Below, in pieces: positions 35,499 through 44,857 of a stretch of DNA of 64,000 nt (the stretch's first letter is position 1; every line of letters begins with the position of its first letter). Below the pieces are notes generated by a model. It was not told where the DNA came from. It ran no database searches and saw nothing but the letters and a program-made list of their open reading frames with translations. The translations under genes and the position numbers were made by a program. Source of the DNA: Massilia sp. METH4 (GTDB taxonomy: Bacteria; Pseudomonadota; Gammaproteobacteria; Burkholderiales; Burkholderiaceae_D); the NCBI RefSeq assembly GCF_037094685.1, contig NZ_CP146614.1:5890001-5954000 (forward strand). Reading direction: 5' to 3'.

Positions 35499-36833
35499 CT
35501 ACTTGCGGATCGCCCAGAATTCCATTTGCAGCCCCGGATACTCGTTCGGCACGTGCAACCCGAACCCGGCCGACGTCAACAGGGGGCGCCAGTAATCGCT
35601 GTTGCGGTCCAGCTCGAAATACGTGTAGCCGGCGTGGAACGGCAGCTGGCGCGGCGCCACTGGCAGCGGGCGCAGTGCAATGCCGGGCAGTTGCAGGTTG
35701 ACCAGGTCGCGGATCTTCTCGACCGACCCGATCTTGACCATGGCCGGGAAGCCGCTGCGCACGGCCTCGGGTGGCACGTGCGCATTCACCGCCAGCACGA
35801 AGGTGGCCGAGCGCAGCAGCTCGGGATCGGGCACCACGGCCACGCGCAGGCCGAACTGGCGCTCTTCCAGTTTCAGCGCCACGGCATGCGGGTCGATCAC
35901 CTGCGACAGGGCGGCCCGCAGGTCGTCCAGCACCGGCTGGAAGCTCTCGGCCAGCCGGTCGTGCCGGTAGACGGGGTAGCCGGTGGCCAGCTTGTCCGGC
36001 CGGCTGAACGTGGCCAGTTCCCCGGCCAGCCGCGCCAGTTCGGCATACAGCGCCTCCGGATGCAGCCCCGTCATGCCGGCCAGGTGCGTGAACAGCGGCA
36101 GGCTGCGGTTCAACAGCTGGAGCATGAGGAAGTCGGCGATCTCCGCGGCGCCACCCGTGCCGGGCTGGGAGAGGCGCGCGGCCAGCGCTTGCGCGCGCTG
36201 CCCCAGCATGCCCACCAGTTCATCGGCGAAGGCACCCAGGCGCGCCGCCGCGCGATAGTCCAGGCAAGGGGGGCAATAAGCGGCGTCGAGGACCACGCGG
36301 CCATCGGGCCGCCGTTCGACAACGCGCGCCACGCCGAGCACAGTGAAGGCATTGGCCACGTCGCGCGCCAGCGCCAGCCGCAGCCGCAAGCTGCCCACCT
36401 GCATCAGCGCCGCGTTATCGAGGCCGTTGCTGTCCATCGCCTCGTATTCCACGGTGCGGTAGCGGGCAGTATCCGCGTCGGCCTGGCCATTGCAAGTCTC
36501 CGCGATACCCGGCCGGCGCAGCGGCAAGGCCAGCACCACCAGCGCGTCGCGCGCATCCTCGGGAATGTCCAGCGGCGCAGGGAGCGCATCGTCCTGCGGC
36601 AGCACCAGCGGGGTACCGTCCGGCAGTACCGCGCTGCATCCGCGCAGCGCCAGCTTGCCCTGCGTCAGCAGGGCTTCGTCGATGTCGAGCGCCGTGAAAC
36701 CCCAGGAATAGGCGCGCACGCCGGCCACGCGCGCCTCGATCACGCCGTGCAGGTAGCGGTCATGCTGTTGCAGGTGCTGCGGCTGCAGCAGCATGCCTTC
36801 GGACCACACCACTTTACGATTCCAGGACATCAT
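35499..36833 (-). CDS. tssK: T6SS baseplate protein TssK
   Basis: This trimeric baseplate component links the phage-like baseplate to the TssLM membrane complex. It has 444 residues, the family length. It opens with WNRKVVWSEGMLLQPQHLQQ, a hallmark of TssK, and ends with YPGLQMEFWAIRK. Two consecutive ATGs (36833 and 36830) are both usable behind GGGGA. In many clusters tssJ lies just upstream of tssK; here only 21 bp separate tssK from tagH, leaving no room for it. Confidence 0.95.
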   Translation of the reverse strand: MMSWNRKVVWSEGMLLQPQHLQQHDRYLHGVIEARVAGVRAYSWGFTALDIDEALLTQGKLALRGCSAVLPDGTPLVLPQDDALPAPLDIPEDARDALVVLALPLRRPGIAETCNGQADADTARYRTVEYEAMDSNGLDNAALMQVGSLRLRLALARDVANAFTVLGVARVVERRPDGRVVLDAAYCPPCLDYRAAARLGAFADELVGMLGQRAQALAARLSQPGTGGAAEIADFLMLQLLNRSLPLFTHLAGMTGLHPEALYAELARLAGELATFSRPDKLATGYPVYRHDRLAESFQPVLDDLRAALSQVIDPHAVALKLEERQFGLRVAVVPDPELLRSATFVLAVNAHVPPEAVRSGFPAMVKIGSVEKIRDLVNLQLPGIALRPLPVAPRQLPFHAGYTYFELDRNSDYWRPLLTSAGFGLHVPNEYPGLQMEFWAIRK

Positions 36834-36854
36834 TCCCCACGCCAGGTAAGTTGT

Positions 36855-38507
36855 TCATCCATGGCCGGCTTCCTTCAGCCGCCGCACCTGTTCCTCGTAT
36901 GCCACCGCGAACGCCGCGCCGAACAGGCGCTGGAAGTCTTCGTCCGCCTCCAGCGCCATCTGGTCGTACAGCTCCACCATGCGGTCCCACAGCTTCGTCT
37001 TGCGGCCCGACGTGAACACCCTGTCGAGCATGCCGGGTTCCTGCAACCGGTCCTCGATCGCCTTCGGGTCGAAGCGGCGCAGCACCCCGGCCAGCGCGGC
37101 GCGCGTGCCGGCCATCACGGCCAGTTCGTGGGCGCGCAGGTCGACGAAGGCGCCGGCGAACGCGCGCTCGGGGGCCACATAGCCGGGCACGGGCCCTTGC
37201 AGCATGTGCGCCAGCGCCGTCGCCGCGTCGGGGAAGAACTTCAACGGGTTGTTGGCCTGCGGGGCCATCATCGTCATTTCCACGCGGCTCTCGCGCTTGG
37301 TCAGCGCACGCGCCATCAGCGCGCCGATGGTGCCGGCAGTGGCCTCGCGCAGCATTGCTCCGGCCAGCTCGGCCAGCTCTTCCGGCGCCAGGCGGCTGTG
37401 CAACTCGGGCAGGCGCAGGCCCCGCAACAGCGCTTGTAGCACGCGGCTGTCGTCGGCCGGCAGCGCCGGCGCGGCTGTGCTGGCGGGTGCGCTGGCGGGC
37501 ACCGCGAATGGCTTTGGCCCCGCTTGCGGCCGCAGGACGGTGTGTCCGTCGGGTGCCTGCCCCGGCTCCGGTACCGGCCTCTCCTGCACGGGCGCCTTTG
37601 GCGGCGCGGGCTGCGGTACGACCGGCAGAGGCACGGGCGGTTCCGGCCTGACCTGCCGTGCTGCAGGTGGCTGTGCTGCGAGCGGCTGTGGTGCGAGCGG
37701 CTGTGCTGCGACCGGCTGTGGTGCGACCGGCTGTGCTGCGAGCGGCTGTGCTGCGACCGGCTGTGGCGCAGCCGGTTCCTGCGCCATCGGATGCCGCGCA
37801 ACCGCTGGTGGCCCGGCATGCGCGGGCGCGGGCCGGGGCCACGCGGGCGGGGGCAGCAGGTCGGCCAGCGGATCGTAATCGTCCGGGATCGCCGGGGCCG
37901 GCCTGGCGGCCGCCGGAGGCAGCACGAACGCCGCCTGTTCGGGCGGCGCATGGTCGCTTTCCGCGCCGCGATATGCCGGGCCCGGCGCGCGCGGCGCGGC
38001 TGGCGCGAGATTGAGCCCGAGGGGATCGGCGCCCGGATCGAAGCCCGCCGCGAAGGAGCCGCCCAGGTGCAGGATGCTTGCTTCGGCCAGCGAATCGCCG
38101 CCGGGGCTGAACGACGGCACGGCCGCCGCCGGGGCGGGGACCGGCTGCACTGCCGGAACAGGTTCCAAGCGCGGCGGCGCCAGCGAGACCTCCGGCTCCA
38201 GGGCGGCCGCCAGCGTATAGTCACCGATATCGATGCGTTCGCCGCCGGCCAGCCTGATCTCGCAGGCATCCCCCAGCGGCTGCCCGTTGACGAGCGTGGG
38301 ATTGCTGCCGAGGGCGACAAGGAACCAGCCGCCGTCGCGCAGCTCCACGCGGGCATGGGCGCGCGAGATGTACTTGGTGGGATCGTCGAGCACCAGGTCG
38401 CTGCCTGCGCCCCGCCCCACCACGCCGCCGCCGCGTTCGAAGCGGCGCGCGAGCGGCGGTTCCGGCGCGACGCCCCGGTAGGCTTGCACGTTCAGGATGA
38501 TCGGCAT
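36855..38507 (-). CDS. tagH: T6SS-associated FHA-domain protein TagH
   Basis: This is a regulatory scaffold of about 550 residues. The N-terminal forkhead-associated domain (about 20-95) shows GGGVVGRGAGSDLVLDD and YISRAHARVEL, the phosphothreonine-binding loops. A long Pro/Ala/Gln-rich linker contains about seven short AAQPL/VAPQPV-type repeats. The conserved type VI FHA C-terminal domain (about 350-550, LLRGLRLPELHSRL, NPLKFFPDAATALAHML) completes it. The start at 38507 (MPIILN) has GGGA nearby; an in-frame ATG at 38519 is the alternative. In other T6SSs a Thr kinase phosphorylates the partner of this domain; a kinase lies at 53495 on the far side of the cluster. Confidence 0.92.
   Translation of the reverse strand: MPIILNVQAYRGVAPEPPLARRFERGGGVVGRGAGSDLVLDDPTKYISRAHARVELRDGGWFLVALGSNPTLVNGQPLGDACEIRLAGGERIDIGDYTLAAALEPEVSLAPPRLEPVPAVQPVPAPAAAVPSFSPGGDSLAEASILHLGGSFAAGFDPGADPLGLNLAPAAPRAPGPAYRGAESDHAPPEQAAFVLPPAAARPAPAIPDDYDPLADLLPPPAWPRPAPAHAGPPAVARHPMAQEPAAPQPVAAQPLAAQPVAPQPVAAQPLAPQPLAAQPPAARQVRPEPPVPLPVVPQPAPPKAPVQERPVPEPGQAPDGHTVLRPQAGPKPFAVPASAPASTAAPALPADDSRVLQALLRGLRLPELHSRLAPEELAELAGAMLREATAGTIGALMARALTKRESRVEMTMMAPQANNPLKFFPDAATALAHMLQGPVPGYVAPERAFAGAFVDLRAHELAVMAGTRAALAGVLRRFDPKAIEDRLQEPGMLDRVFTSGRKTKLWDRMVELYDQMALEADEDFQRLFGAAFAVAYEEQVRRLKEAGHG
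37669..37773. repeat. Seven tandem 15-bp repeats inside tagH
   Basis: Seven units of the form GGCTGTGSTGCGASC (S = C or G) run head to tail. They encode alternating AAQPL/AAQPV/APQPV pentapeptides in the TagH linker. Units differ by only one or two bases apart from the last, so linker length may vary by slippage in steps of five residues without shifting the frame. Confidence 0.85.
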
Positions 38508-38524
38508 CGCAAGTCCCATGAATG

Positions 38525-40435
38525 CTAGTTGATCTTCACGAGCGCACCTTCGACGGTGAGCACGCCGCCGGCCTTGATGGACATCATGCCATCGGCCTCG
38601 ATGGCGATCTGCGCCGACTTCATCGTGATCTTCGTCGGCTCGATCTTCACGCTGCTGCCGCCCACCACCAGTTCGATCGAGGTGCCCGCTTCGATCACGA
38701 CAGTCTTGCCGACATTGACCTTCTGGTCGGCATCCACCTTCACCGTGTCGTTGTTCGCCACGTGCAGGTTGCGGTCGTTGCCGATATCGGTGCGCTGGTC
38801 GTTGTGGATGTCGATGGCCTGGTCGCCCGGGTCCTTCTTCTCGAAGCCCACCTTCAGCGTGTCGTTGTTCTTCACCACCCGGTTGCAATCCTTCTCGGCC
38901 TGGATGTACAGTTCCTCGGCGCCCTTTTTGTCCTCGAAGCGCAGCTCGTTCCAGCCGCCGCCGCCCTTCGAACTGTTGGTCTTGATCGTCGAGCGCGTCC
39001 CGTTCGCGGGCAGCTTGTAGGGAACCGTGGTGTCGGCGTTGTAGACGCAACCCGTGACCAGCGGCTGGTCCGGATCGCCCTCCAGGAAACTGACCACCAC
39101 TTCCATGCCGATGCGAGGAATGAACATCGTGCCCCAGCCCTTGCCGGCCCAGCCCTGCTGCACGCGCACCCAGCAGGAACTGGTTTCGTCATCCTTGCGC
39201 TCGCGCTCCCAGTGGAACTGCACCTTGATGCGGCCATGCTTGTCGGTCCACACTTCCTCGCCCGCCTTGCCGACCACGAGCGCCGTCTGCGGTCCCCGCA
39301 CGACAGGCTTGCCGGCAATGCGCGGCGGCCGGTAGCAGTGCTCCTTGCCCACTGCCTCGAAGGCGCACACGTATTCGAAGGCGCCTCTGGCGTCGCCGCT
39401 GGCATAGGCGGAACTGGAGAACGCGATCTCCGTGGCGGTGACGAGGAACTCCCGGTTCAGGTCGGCGCGCGGGTGCTCCGCCAGCTTGAACAGGGCCCCG
39501 GCGCCCAGGCCGCGCGCATTCGTGGTGCCATCGACCTGTTCGCCCTGCCCGTGGAGGGCTTCCATGCGGCCGCGCGCCAGCGACTCGCCGCCTGACGCGG
39601 CCTTGTAGCGGCCCGGGTAGTCGTATTGCCGGAAGCGCTGGCCGATGAAAGGTGCCGCGATGGCCGATTTCACCAGCAGGCCGCCGCTGCGGATGGCCGA
39701 GGGCTGCTCGAAGTCGTAGTCGTTGAGCGCATATTCGGCCGCCTGCACGGCGCCGGCCGGCCACATGCGCGTGACCGCCTTTTCCGGCGCACGGCGGCCT
39801 TCGCGCTCGTCCCAGAACGGCAACGTGGCATAGCCGGCGGCGGCCGCGTGGGCGCCATACCCGTCCGCCAGCACCATCGTGTGAGCGTCGGCCTCGTGGC
39901 GGAAGTAGTAATAGATGCCCTCTTCTTCCAGCAGGCGGCTGACGAAGTCGAAGTCCGATTCGCGGTACTGCACGCAGAACTCGCGTTTCGCCGGCGTGGC
40001 CGACAGCTTACCCGCATCGATCTTCACCAGGCCGCCGTAGGCGCCGTCGGCGCAGACGGCCTTGACGATCTCGATGGCCGTCTTTTCCTGGAAAATGCGG
40101 CAGTCGGACGAGCGCGTGAGCAGCCACAGCGCCGGGTGCACGACCGCCTCCCAGGCGGGCATGCCTTCGTTCCAGCCAAGGCTGGCCCACCGCGTGACGA
40201 TGCCGTGGAAGTGGCGCTTGCCCTCCGCTTCCAGGTCGAGCGTGACCGCAAGCTCCTTGCCGAGCACGTCGGCCGTGGCGATATCGCCGCGGGTGGAGGC
40301 GAGCTGCACGCGGAACTCGAACAGCCGCCCCAGCGCCTCGCTGCATTGCATGCCGCGAAACAGCAGCACGTCCGGCCCGAGGGCGGTCGTGACGGTGACG
40401 GGACGGTGGGACTGGGTGGGTTGCATGATCGGCAT
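38525..40435 (-). CDS. vgrG: T6SS spike protein VgrG
   Basis: This is the trimeric tail spike (TssI), 636 residues. The N-terminal gp27-like part (about 15-380) includes FVSRLLEEEGIYYYFRHE; the gp5-like OB region contains GRIKVQFHWERE and PRIGMEVVVSFLEGDPDQPLVTG. The C-terminal beta-needle (about 500-636) is built of DI-N-V/K-V type repeats and ends at VEGALVKIN, so there is no appended effector domain. AAAGG precedes the ATG. It lies 13 bp after the PAAR-like gene and 17 bp before tagH, as part of one long transcript. Confidence 0.95.
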   Translation of the reverse strand: MPIMQPTQSHRPVTVTTALGPDVLLFRGMQCSEALGRLFEFRVQLASTRGDIATADVLGKELAVTLDLEAEGKRHFHGIVTRWASLGWNEGMPAWEAVVHPALWLLTRSSDCRIFQEKTAIEIVKAVCADGAYGGLVKIDAGKLSATPAKREFCVQYRESDFDFVSRLLEEEGIYYYFRHEADAHTMVLADGYGAHAAAAGYATLPFWDEREGRRAPEKAVTRMWPAGAVQAAEYALNDYDFEQPSAIRSGGLLVKSAIAAPFIGQRFRQYDYPGRYKAASGGESLARGRMEALHGQGEQVDGTTNARGLGAGALFKLAEHPRADLNREFLVTATEIAFSSSAYASGDARGAFEYVCAFEAVGKEHCYRPPRIAGKPVVRGPQTALVVGKAGEEVWTDKHGRIKVQFHWERERKDDETSSCWVRVQQGWAGKGWGTMFIPRIGMEVVVSFLEGDPDQPLVTGCVYNADTTVPYKLPANGTRSTIKTNSSKGGGGWNELRFEDKKGAEELYIQAEKDCNRVVKNNDTLKVGFEKKDPGDQAIDIHNDQRTDIGNDRNLHVANNDTVKVDADQKVNVGKTVVIEAGTSIELVVGGSSVKIEPTKITMKSAQIAIEADGMMSIKAGGVLTVEGALVKIN

Positions 40436-40448
40436 CGCTGACCTTTGT

Positions 40449-40838
40449 TCAGGGTACTTGGGTCTTGACCGTGCCGGAGGTGGCGAACTGGATCACGCCG
40501 CCCCAGTTGCACATGCACTTCGACACGTTGTCGAGCGTGGGCATGTTCGCCAGCAGCACGGTCGGCGCTCCCGTCACCCACGGCGCGGCGGTGGCGGGAA
40601 TGCACGGCATCGGCGTGAGCACGCCCATGGCCGCCGCCGTGGCCGCGGCCACCGTGGGATTGGCGGGGGACATGCACATGCCGAACGGCAGGATGTTCAC
40701 CATCGGCACGTGATCCATGATGTTGGCCGCGGGCGGCCCCTCGCACAGGACCTTGTTCTTGGGCAGGACGACCAGCGACGATGGAGCGACGCCCATCGAG
40801 CAGGTCATCATGGCGCCCATCGAGACTTGGTTCGGCAT
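40449..40838 (-). CDS. PAAR-like (DUF4280-type) spike-tip protein
   Basis: This small (129-residue) Cys/Met/Pro-rich protein matches the DUF4280/DUF4150 PAAR-like group that caps VgrG. Seen are MPNQVSMGAMMTCSMG at the start, IMDHVPMVNILPFGMCMSPA, MPCIPATAAPWVTG and SKCMCNWGGVIQFA. These proteins sharpen the spike and recruit effectors. A good ribosome site (GAGGGGG) precedes the ATG. It stands directly between vgrG and the HExxH protein gene, which suggests that the latter is its cargo. Confidence 0.85.
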   Translation of the reverse strand: MPNQVSMGAMMTCSMGVAPSSLVVLPKNKVLCEGPPAANIMDHVPMVNILPFGMCMSPANPTVAAATAAAMGVLTPMPCIPATAAPWVTGAPTVLLANMPTLDNVSKCMCNWGGVIQFATSGTVKTQVP

Positions 40839-40917
40839 GATTACCCCCTCGAGTGGCGGGATGCGGACTCCAGCTGCACGAGATTTGCCGGGGCCCAGCG
40901 GGATGGCCGACGTGTCC

Positions 40918-42114
40918 TCATGACTGCACCGTCCAGTCGACCGGTTTGGGAAGGAAATTCTGCTGCAACACGCCTGCCGACCTGGCGACCGAGTCGACGT
41001 GTCCCTCCTTGAGGCGCAGGGACTTCGTCACCTTCTTCTCGAGATCGTGCGTGTCCTGTTCCAACGGGACGGTGGTATACCAGCGGTACACGTGCGAAGC
41101 CATCGCCATGGTGGCCTCGCGGCGAACCCGCAAGTAGTCGAACAGTGCGCGCATCGCGTTGATATCGAAGGGTTTTCGCTGGCGCATCATGTCGATCACC
41201 GTTTGCCCTTCTTGCGTCGAGGCCGAAATGGGCCAGTGAGGGTAGGCTGTCGGCTTGCGCGCGTTCCATTCCTTTAGTTCCGCATCGACGACGGCTTCCT
41301 TGACGCTTGAGTCGCCCATGGCGATATTCGCTGCCGTGGTTTCATCCGCATCGAACATCCGTCCCGGGTCAAACAGTCGGGCGCGTCCGCCGTATTCTTC
41401 CGCCCAGGTGCGAAAGCGGCTCTGGAACCACGTTGCCGCATGCTTGACTATCGGGTCGGCGCAGCCAGCCGCCAAGCTTAGCGGCTGGGTGGCCAGCGCC
41501 CGGACCGCGCGCAACGCCACCTGGGCGCCGCCCACGGTAGTCAGGTACTGCCGGATCATCGCCGCGAGCGCGTCGTCGCTCATCGACTTGACCGCCATCT
41601 GCCAGTCGGCCCACGCGGCGCGGACCGCGGAGTCCTTGACCTGCACGCTCGGCGGCACGAAGGCATTGCGTTCGCGGTTGTACAGCAGGTCCTGGTAATG
41701 CAGCCAGGCTGGATGCAGAGCCCAGACATAACGTATCATCAGACAGAACTGCTCCGCGTGCCGGTACTCGTGATAGATGCTGTTGAAGATGACAGGGGCG
41801 TACACCTGCGGCACGTCCTCCTTGCTCAGCGCCAGGACATCGTTCAGGCTCACCTGCCACAGGCCGGGCTGGAAGCAGGCCATCGTACCTTCGGTGCCGA
41901 GGTTTAGGAACGCCTTGACGGGCACCGGGTGCTTCTGGACAAGGAAATGCTCATCGAGCATTTGGCAGATTCCCAGCACCAGGGTCGGCAGATCTTCGGC
42001 GGACACGATCTTTTTCCCTCCAATCCCGCCGGGTCTGACGAATTTGGCCAGGCGGCTGCGGAAATCCTTGCAATGCTTTTCGATAACCGTTTCATCGGCA
42101 AGCAGGAAAGTCAT
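40918..42114 (-). CDS. Unknown HExxH-motif protein in the T6SS cluster, candidate effector
   Basis: This 398-residue protein has no recognised family. Residues 115-122 read HEYRHAEQ, a zincin-type HExxH (His115, Glu116, His119) at the end of a predicted helix (VIFNSIYHEYRHAEQFCLMI). A third ligand is not obvious; several later His and Glu are candidates. There is no signal peptide or membrane segment. AAGGAG fixes the ATG at 42114, 28 bp after clpV and 79 bp before the PAAR-like gene, so it is embedded in the structural operon. Its GC is lower than its neighbours. A secreted metallopeptidase effector is plausible; an adaptor protein is the alternative. No separate immunity gene is visible. 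Confidence 0.75.
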   Translation of the reverse strand: MTFLLADETVIEKHCKDFRSRLAKFVRPGGIGGKKIVSAEDLPTLVLGICQMLDEHFLVQKHPVPVKAFLNLGTEGTMACFQPGLWQVSLNDVLALSKEDVPQVYAPVIFNSIYHEYRHAEQFCLMIRYVWALHPAWLHYQDLLYNRERNAFVPPSVQVKDSAVRAAWADWQMAVKSMSDDALAAMIRQYLTTVGGAQVALRAVRALATQPLSLAAGCADPIVKHAATWFQSRFRTWAEEYGGRARLFDPGRMFDADETTAANIAMGDSSVKEAVVDAELKEWNARKPTAYPHWPISASTQEGQTVIDMMRQRKPFDINAMRALFDYLRVRREATMAMASHVYRWYTTVPLEQDTHDLEKKVTKSLRLKEGHVDSVARSAGVLQQNFLPKPVDWTVQS

Positions 42115-42142
42115 GTAAGTCTCCTTGTTTCGATGTGCGCGC

Positions 42143-44839
42143 CTAGGCGAAAACATAGTGGAACGTGCCCTCGAGCACGTCGACCTGCACCGCGGCAGCC
42201 TGTGCCCGTTGAGCGCTGCGCCAGAGAAATTCGCGGCTGATATCCGGCAACATCGTATTGGTCAGAATGGCATCGATCATCCGCCCGCCCGACTCGCTCT
42301 CGGTGCAGCGCGACACGACCAGCTTCACCACGTCCTCGCCGTATTCGAACGGAATGCCGTAGCGCGCCTCGACGCGCCGCTTGATGCGGTCCAGCTGCAG
42401 CCGCACGATCTGCCCCAGCATCTGGTCCGACAGCGGGTAGTACGGGATCGTCACCAGCCGGCCCAGCAGCGCGGGCGGGAATACCTTCAGCAGCGCCGGG
42501 CGCAGCGCCTTCGCCATGCCTTCCGGGTCGGGCATCAGGTCCGGGTCCTTGCACAGGCCGGCGATCAGGTCGGTGCCCGCGTTGGTGGTCAGGATGATCA
42601 GCGTATTCTTGAAGTCGATGAAGCGCCCCTCGCCGTCTTCCATGAAGCCCTTGTCGAACACCTGGTAGAAGATTTCATGCACATCCGGGTGGGCCTTCTC
42701 CACTTCGTCCAGCAGCACCACCGAATACGGCTTGCGGCGCACGGCTTCCGTCAGCACGCCGCCCTCGCCATAGCCCACATAGCCCGGCGGCGCGCCCTTC
42801 AGCGTCGAAACCGTGTGCGCCTCCTGGTACTCGCTCATATTGATGGTGATGAGATTCTGCTCGCCGCCGTACAGCGCTTCCGCCAGCGCCAGCGCCGTCT
42901 CCGTCTTGCCCACGCCCGAGGTGCCGGCCAGCAGGAACACGCCGACCGGCTTGCCCGGATTGTCCAGCCCGGCCCGGGAGGTCTGGATGCGCTTGGCGAT
43001 CATGTCCATCGCATGGTCCTGCCCCACCACGCGCTGCGCCAGCACCCTGGCGATGTTGAGGATGTTTTCCACCTCGTTCTTCGCCATGCGGCCCACCGGG
43101 ATGCCGGTCCAGTCGCCGACCACGGCGGCAACGGCCTGGTAGTCGACCGTGGGCAGGATCAGCGGCCGTTCGCCCTGCCGCGCCGCGAGCCTGGCTTGCA
43201 CGCCCTTCAGCTGCTCTTTCAGGCCGGCGCGCTCGTGGTCGCCGTCGCTGACCGCTGAGCCGTCGACCGGCTTGCCGCCATCGCGCAGGCGGGCGCGCAG
43301 CGCCAGCAGTTCGTCCACCAGCACGCGCTCGTCGCGCCAGCGGCCTTCCAGCCCTTCCAGCCTGGCCTTCTCGTCGGCCAGCGCCGACTGCGCCGCGGCG
43401 GCGCGCTGCGCGGTGTCGATGCCGATCGCTTCCTCGCGCCGGATGATTTCCAGCTCCGTCGTCAGCGCGTCGATGCGCTTGCGGCTGTCGTCCACCTCGG
43501 CCGGCGTCGCGTGCAGGCTGACGGCCACGCGGGCGCTCGCGGTGTCCAGCAGGCTGACCGACTTGTCGGGCAGCTGCCGGCCCGGAATGTAGCGATGCGA
43601 CAGCTTCACGGCCGCTTCCAGCGCCTCGTCCAGGATCTGCACCTTGTGGTGCTTTTCCATCGTGCCGGCCACGCCGCGCATCATGAGGATGGCGCGCGCC
43701 TCGTCCGGCTCGTCGACCTGGATGCTCTGGAAGCGCCGCGTCAGCGCCGGGTCCTTCTCGATGTGTTTCTTGTATTCGGCAAACGTGGTCGCGCCGATGG
43801 TGCGCAGGGTGCCGCGCGCCAGCGCCGGCTTCAGCAGGTTGGCGGCATCGCCGGTGCCCTCGGCGCCGCCCGCGCCGACCAGCGTATGGGTCTCGTCGAT
43901 GAACAGGATGATGGGCCGCGCGCTGGCCTGTACCTCGTCGATCACGGAACGCAGCCGCTGCTCGAACTCGCCCTTCATGCTGGCGCCGGCCTGCAGCAGG
44001 CCCACGTCCAGCGCCAGCAGCCGTACGTCCTTCAGCGCCGGTGGCACGTCGCCGCGCGCGATGCGCTGGGCGAAGCCTTCCACCACGGCCGTCTTGCCCA
44101 CGCCAGCTTCACCGATCAGGATCGGGTTGTTCTGCCGGCGCCGCATCAGGATATCGACCAGCTGGCGGATTTCCTCGTCACGCCCCACGATCGGGTCCAT
44201 CTTCGCAACCTTGCCGCCGGGCCCTTCGCCGCGTGCCTGCTCGGTCAGGTCGACGGTGAATTTCTTCAGCGCCTCCTGCTTGCCCATCGCCGCCGGCGCC
44301 ACCGCGCCGCTGGTTTCACCCGGCGCCGCCATGGCAAAGCCGTCGTTGGCGCCCATCTTCGCCTCCGGCGACCCCTTCAGCAGGAAGCTGAAACGGTCGG
44401 ACAGGTCGTCGGGCTTGATGCGCTCGAACTGCCGGCTGATGGCGAACAGCGCGTTGCGCAGGTTCGCCGTCTTCAGCGCGGCCACGACCAGGTGCCCGCT
44501 GCGCACGGCGCTCTCGCCGAACATCAGCGTGGCGTACACCCAGGCGCGTTCGACCAGTTCCTCCACGTGCGACGACAGGTCCGTGACGGAGGTGGCGCCA
44601 CGCGGCAGGCGGTCCAGCGCCGCCGTCAGGTCGCGCGCCAGCACGGCGCCATCGAGCTCGTACTGGCGCACGATGCGGTGCAGGTCGGAATCCTGCAGTT
44701 GCAGGATCTGGTGCAACCAGTGGATCAGCTCCACATACGGGTTGCCGCGCAACTTGCAGAATACGGTGCTGCTTTCGATCGCCCGGTAGCACAGCGCATC
44801 GAGCTTGCCAAACAATGCCACGCGGCTGATATCGGCCAT
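42143..44839 (-). CDS. clpV: T6SS AAA+ ATPase ClpV
   Basis: This hexameric unfoldase recycles the contracted TssBC sheath. It has 898 residues. The N-domain (about 1-160) precedes NBD1 with Walker A GEAGVGKTAVVEG near 225, a coiled middle domain (about 400-530) and NBD2 with GTSGVGKTETALAL near 625. The upstream tagJ product is known in related systems as a ClpV partner. ACAGGAGAACGAC supports the start. It follows tssG by 18 bp. Confidence 0.95.
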   Translation of the reverse strand: MADISRVALFGKLDALCYRAIESSTVFCKLRGNPYVELIHWLHQILQLQDSDLHRIVRQYELDGAVLARDLTAALDRLPRGATSVTDLSSHVEELVERAWVYATLMFGESAVRSGHLVVAALKTANLRNALFAISRQFERIKPDDLSDRFSFLLKGSPEAKMGANDGFAMAAPGETSGAVAPAAMGKQEALKKFTVDLTEQARGEGPGGKVAKMDPIVGRDEEIRQLVDILMRRRQNNPILIGEAGVGKTAVVEGFAQRIARGDVPPALKDVRLLALDVGLLQAGASMKGEFEQRLRSVIDEVQASARPIILFIDETHTLVGAGGAEGTGDAANLLKPALARGTLRTIGATTFAEYKKHIEKDPALTRRFQSIQVDEPDEARAILMMRGVAGTMEKHHKVQILDEALEAAVKLSHRYIPGRQLPDKSVSLLDTASARVAVSLHATPAEVDDSRKRIDALTTELEIIRREEAIGIDTAQRAAAAQSALADEKARLEGLEGRWRDERVLVDELLALRARLRDGGKPVDGSAVSDGDHERAGLKEQLKGVQARLAARQGERPLILPTVDYQAVAAVVGDWTGIPVGRMAKNEVENILNIARVLAQRVVGQDHAMDMIAKRIQTSRAGLDNPGKPVGVFLLAGTSGVGKTETALALAEALYGGEQNLITINMSEYQEAHTVSTLKGAPPGYVGYGEGGVLTEAVRRKPYSVVLLDEVEKAHPDVHEIFYQVFDKGFMEDGEGRFIDFKNTLIILTTNAGTDLIAGLCKDPDLMPDPEGMAKALRPALLKVFPPALLGRLVTIPYYPLSDQMLGQIVRLQLDRIKRRVEARYGIPFEYGEDVVKLVVSRCTESESGGRMIDAILTNTMLPDISREFLWRSAQRAQAAAVQVDVLEGTFHYVFA

Positions 44840-44857
44840 GTCGTTCTCCTGTCTCTG

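Noticed and set aside
37669-37773. CRISPR array
   Set aside because: The repeats are 15 bp with no spacers and lie in the coding linker of tagH; no cas genes are present.
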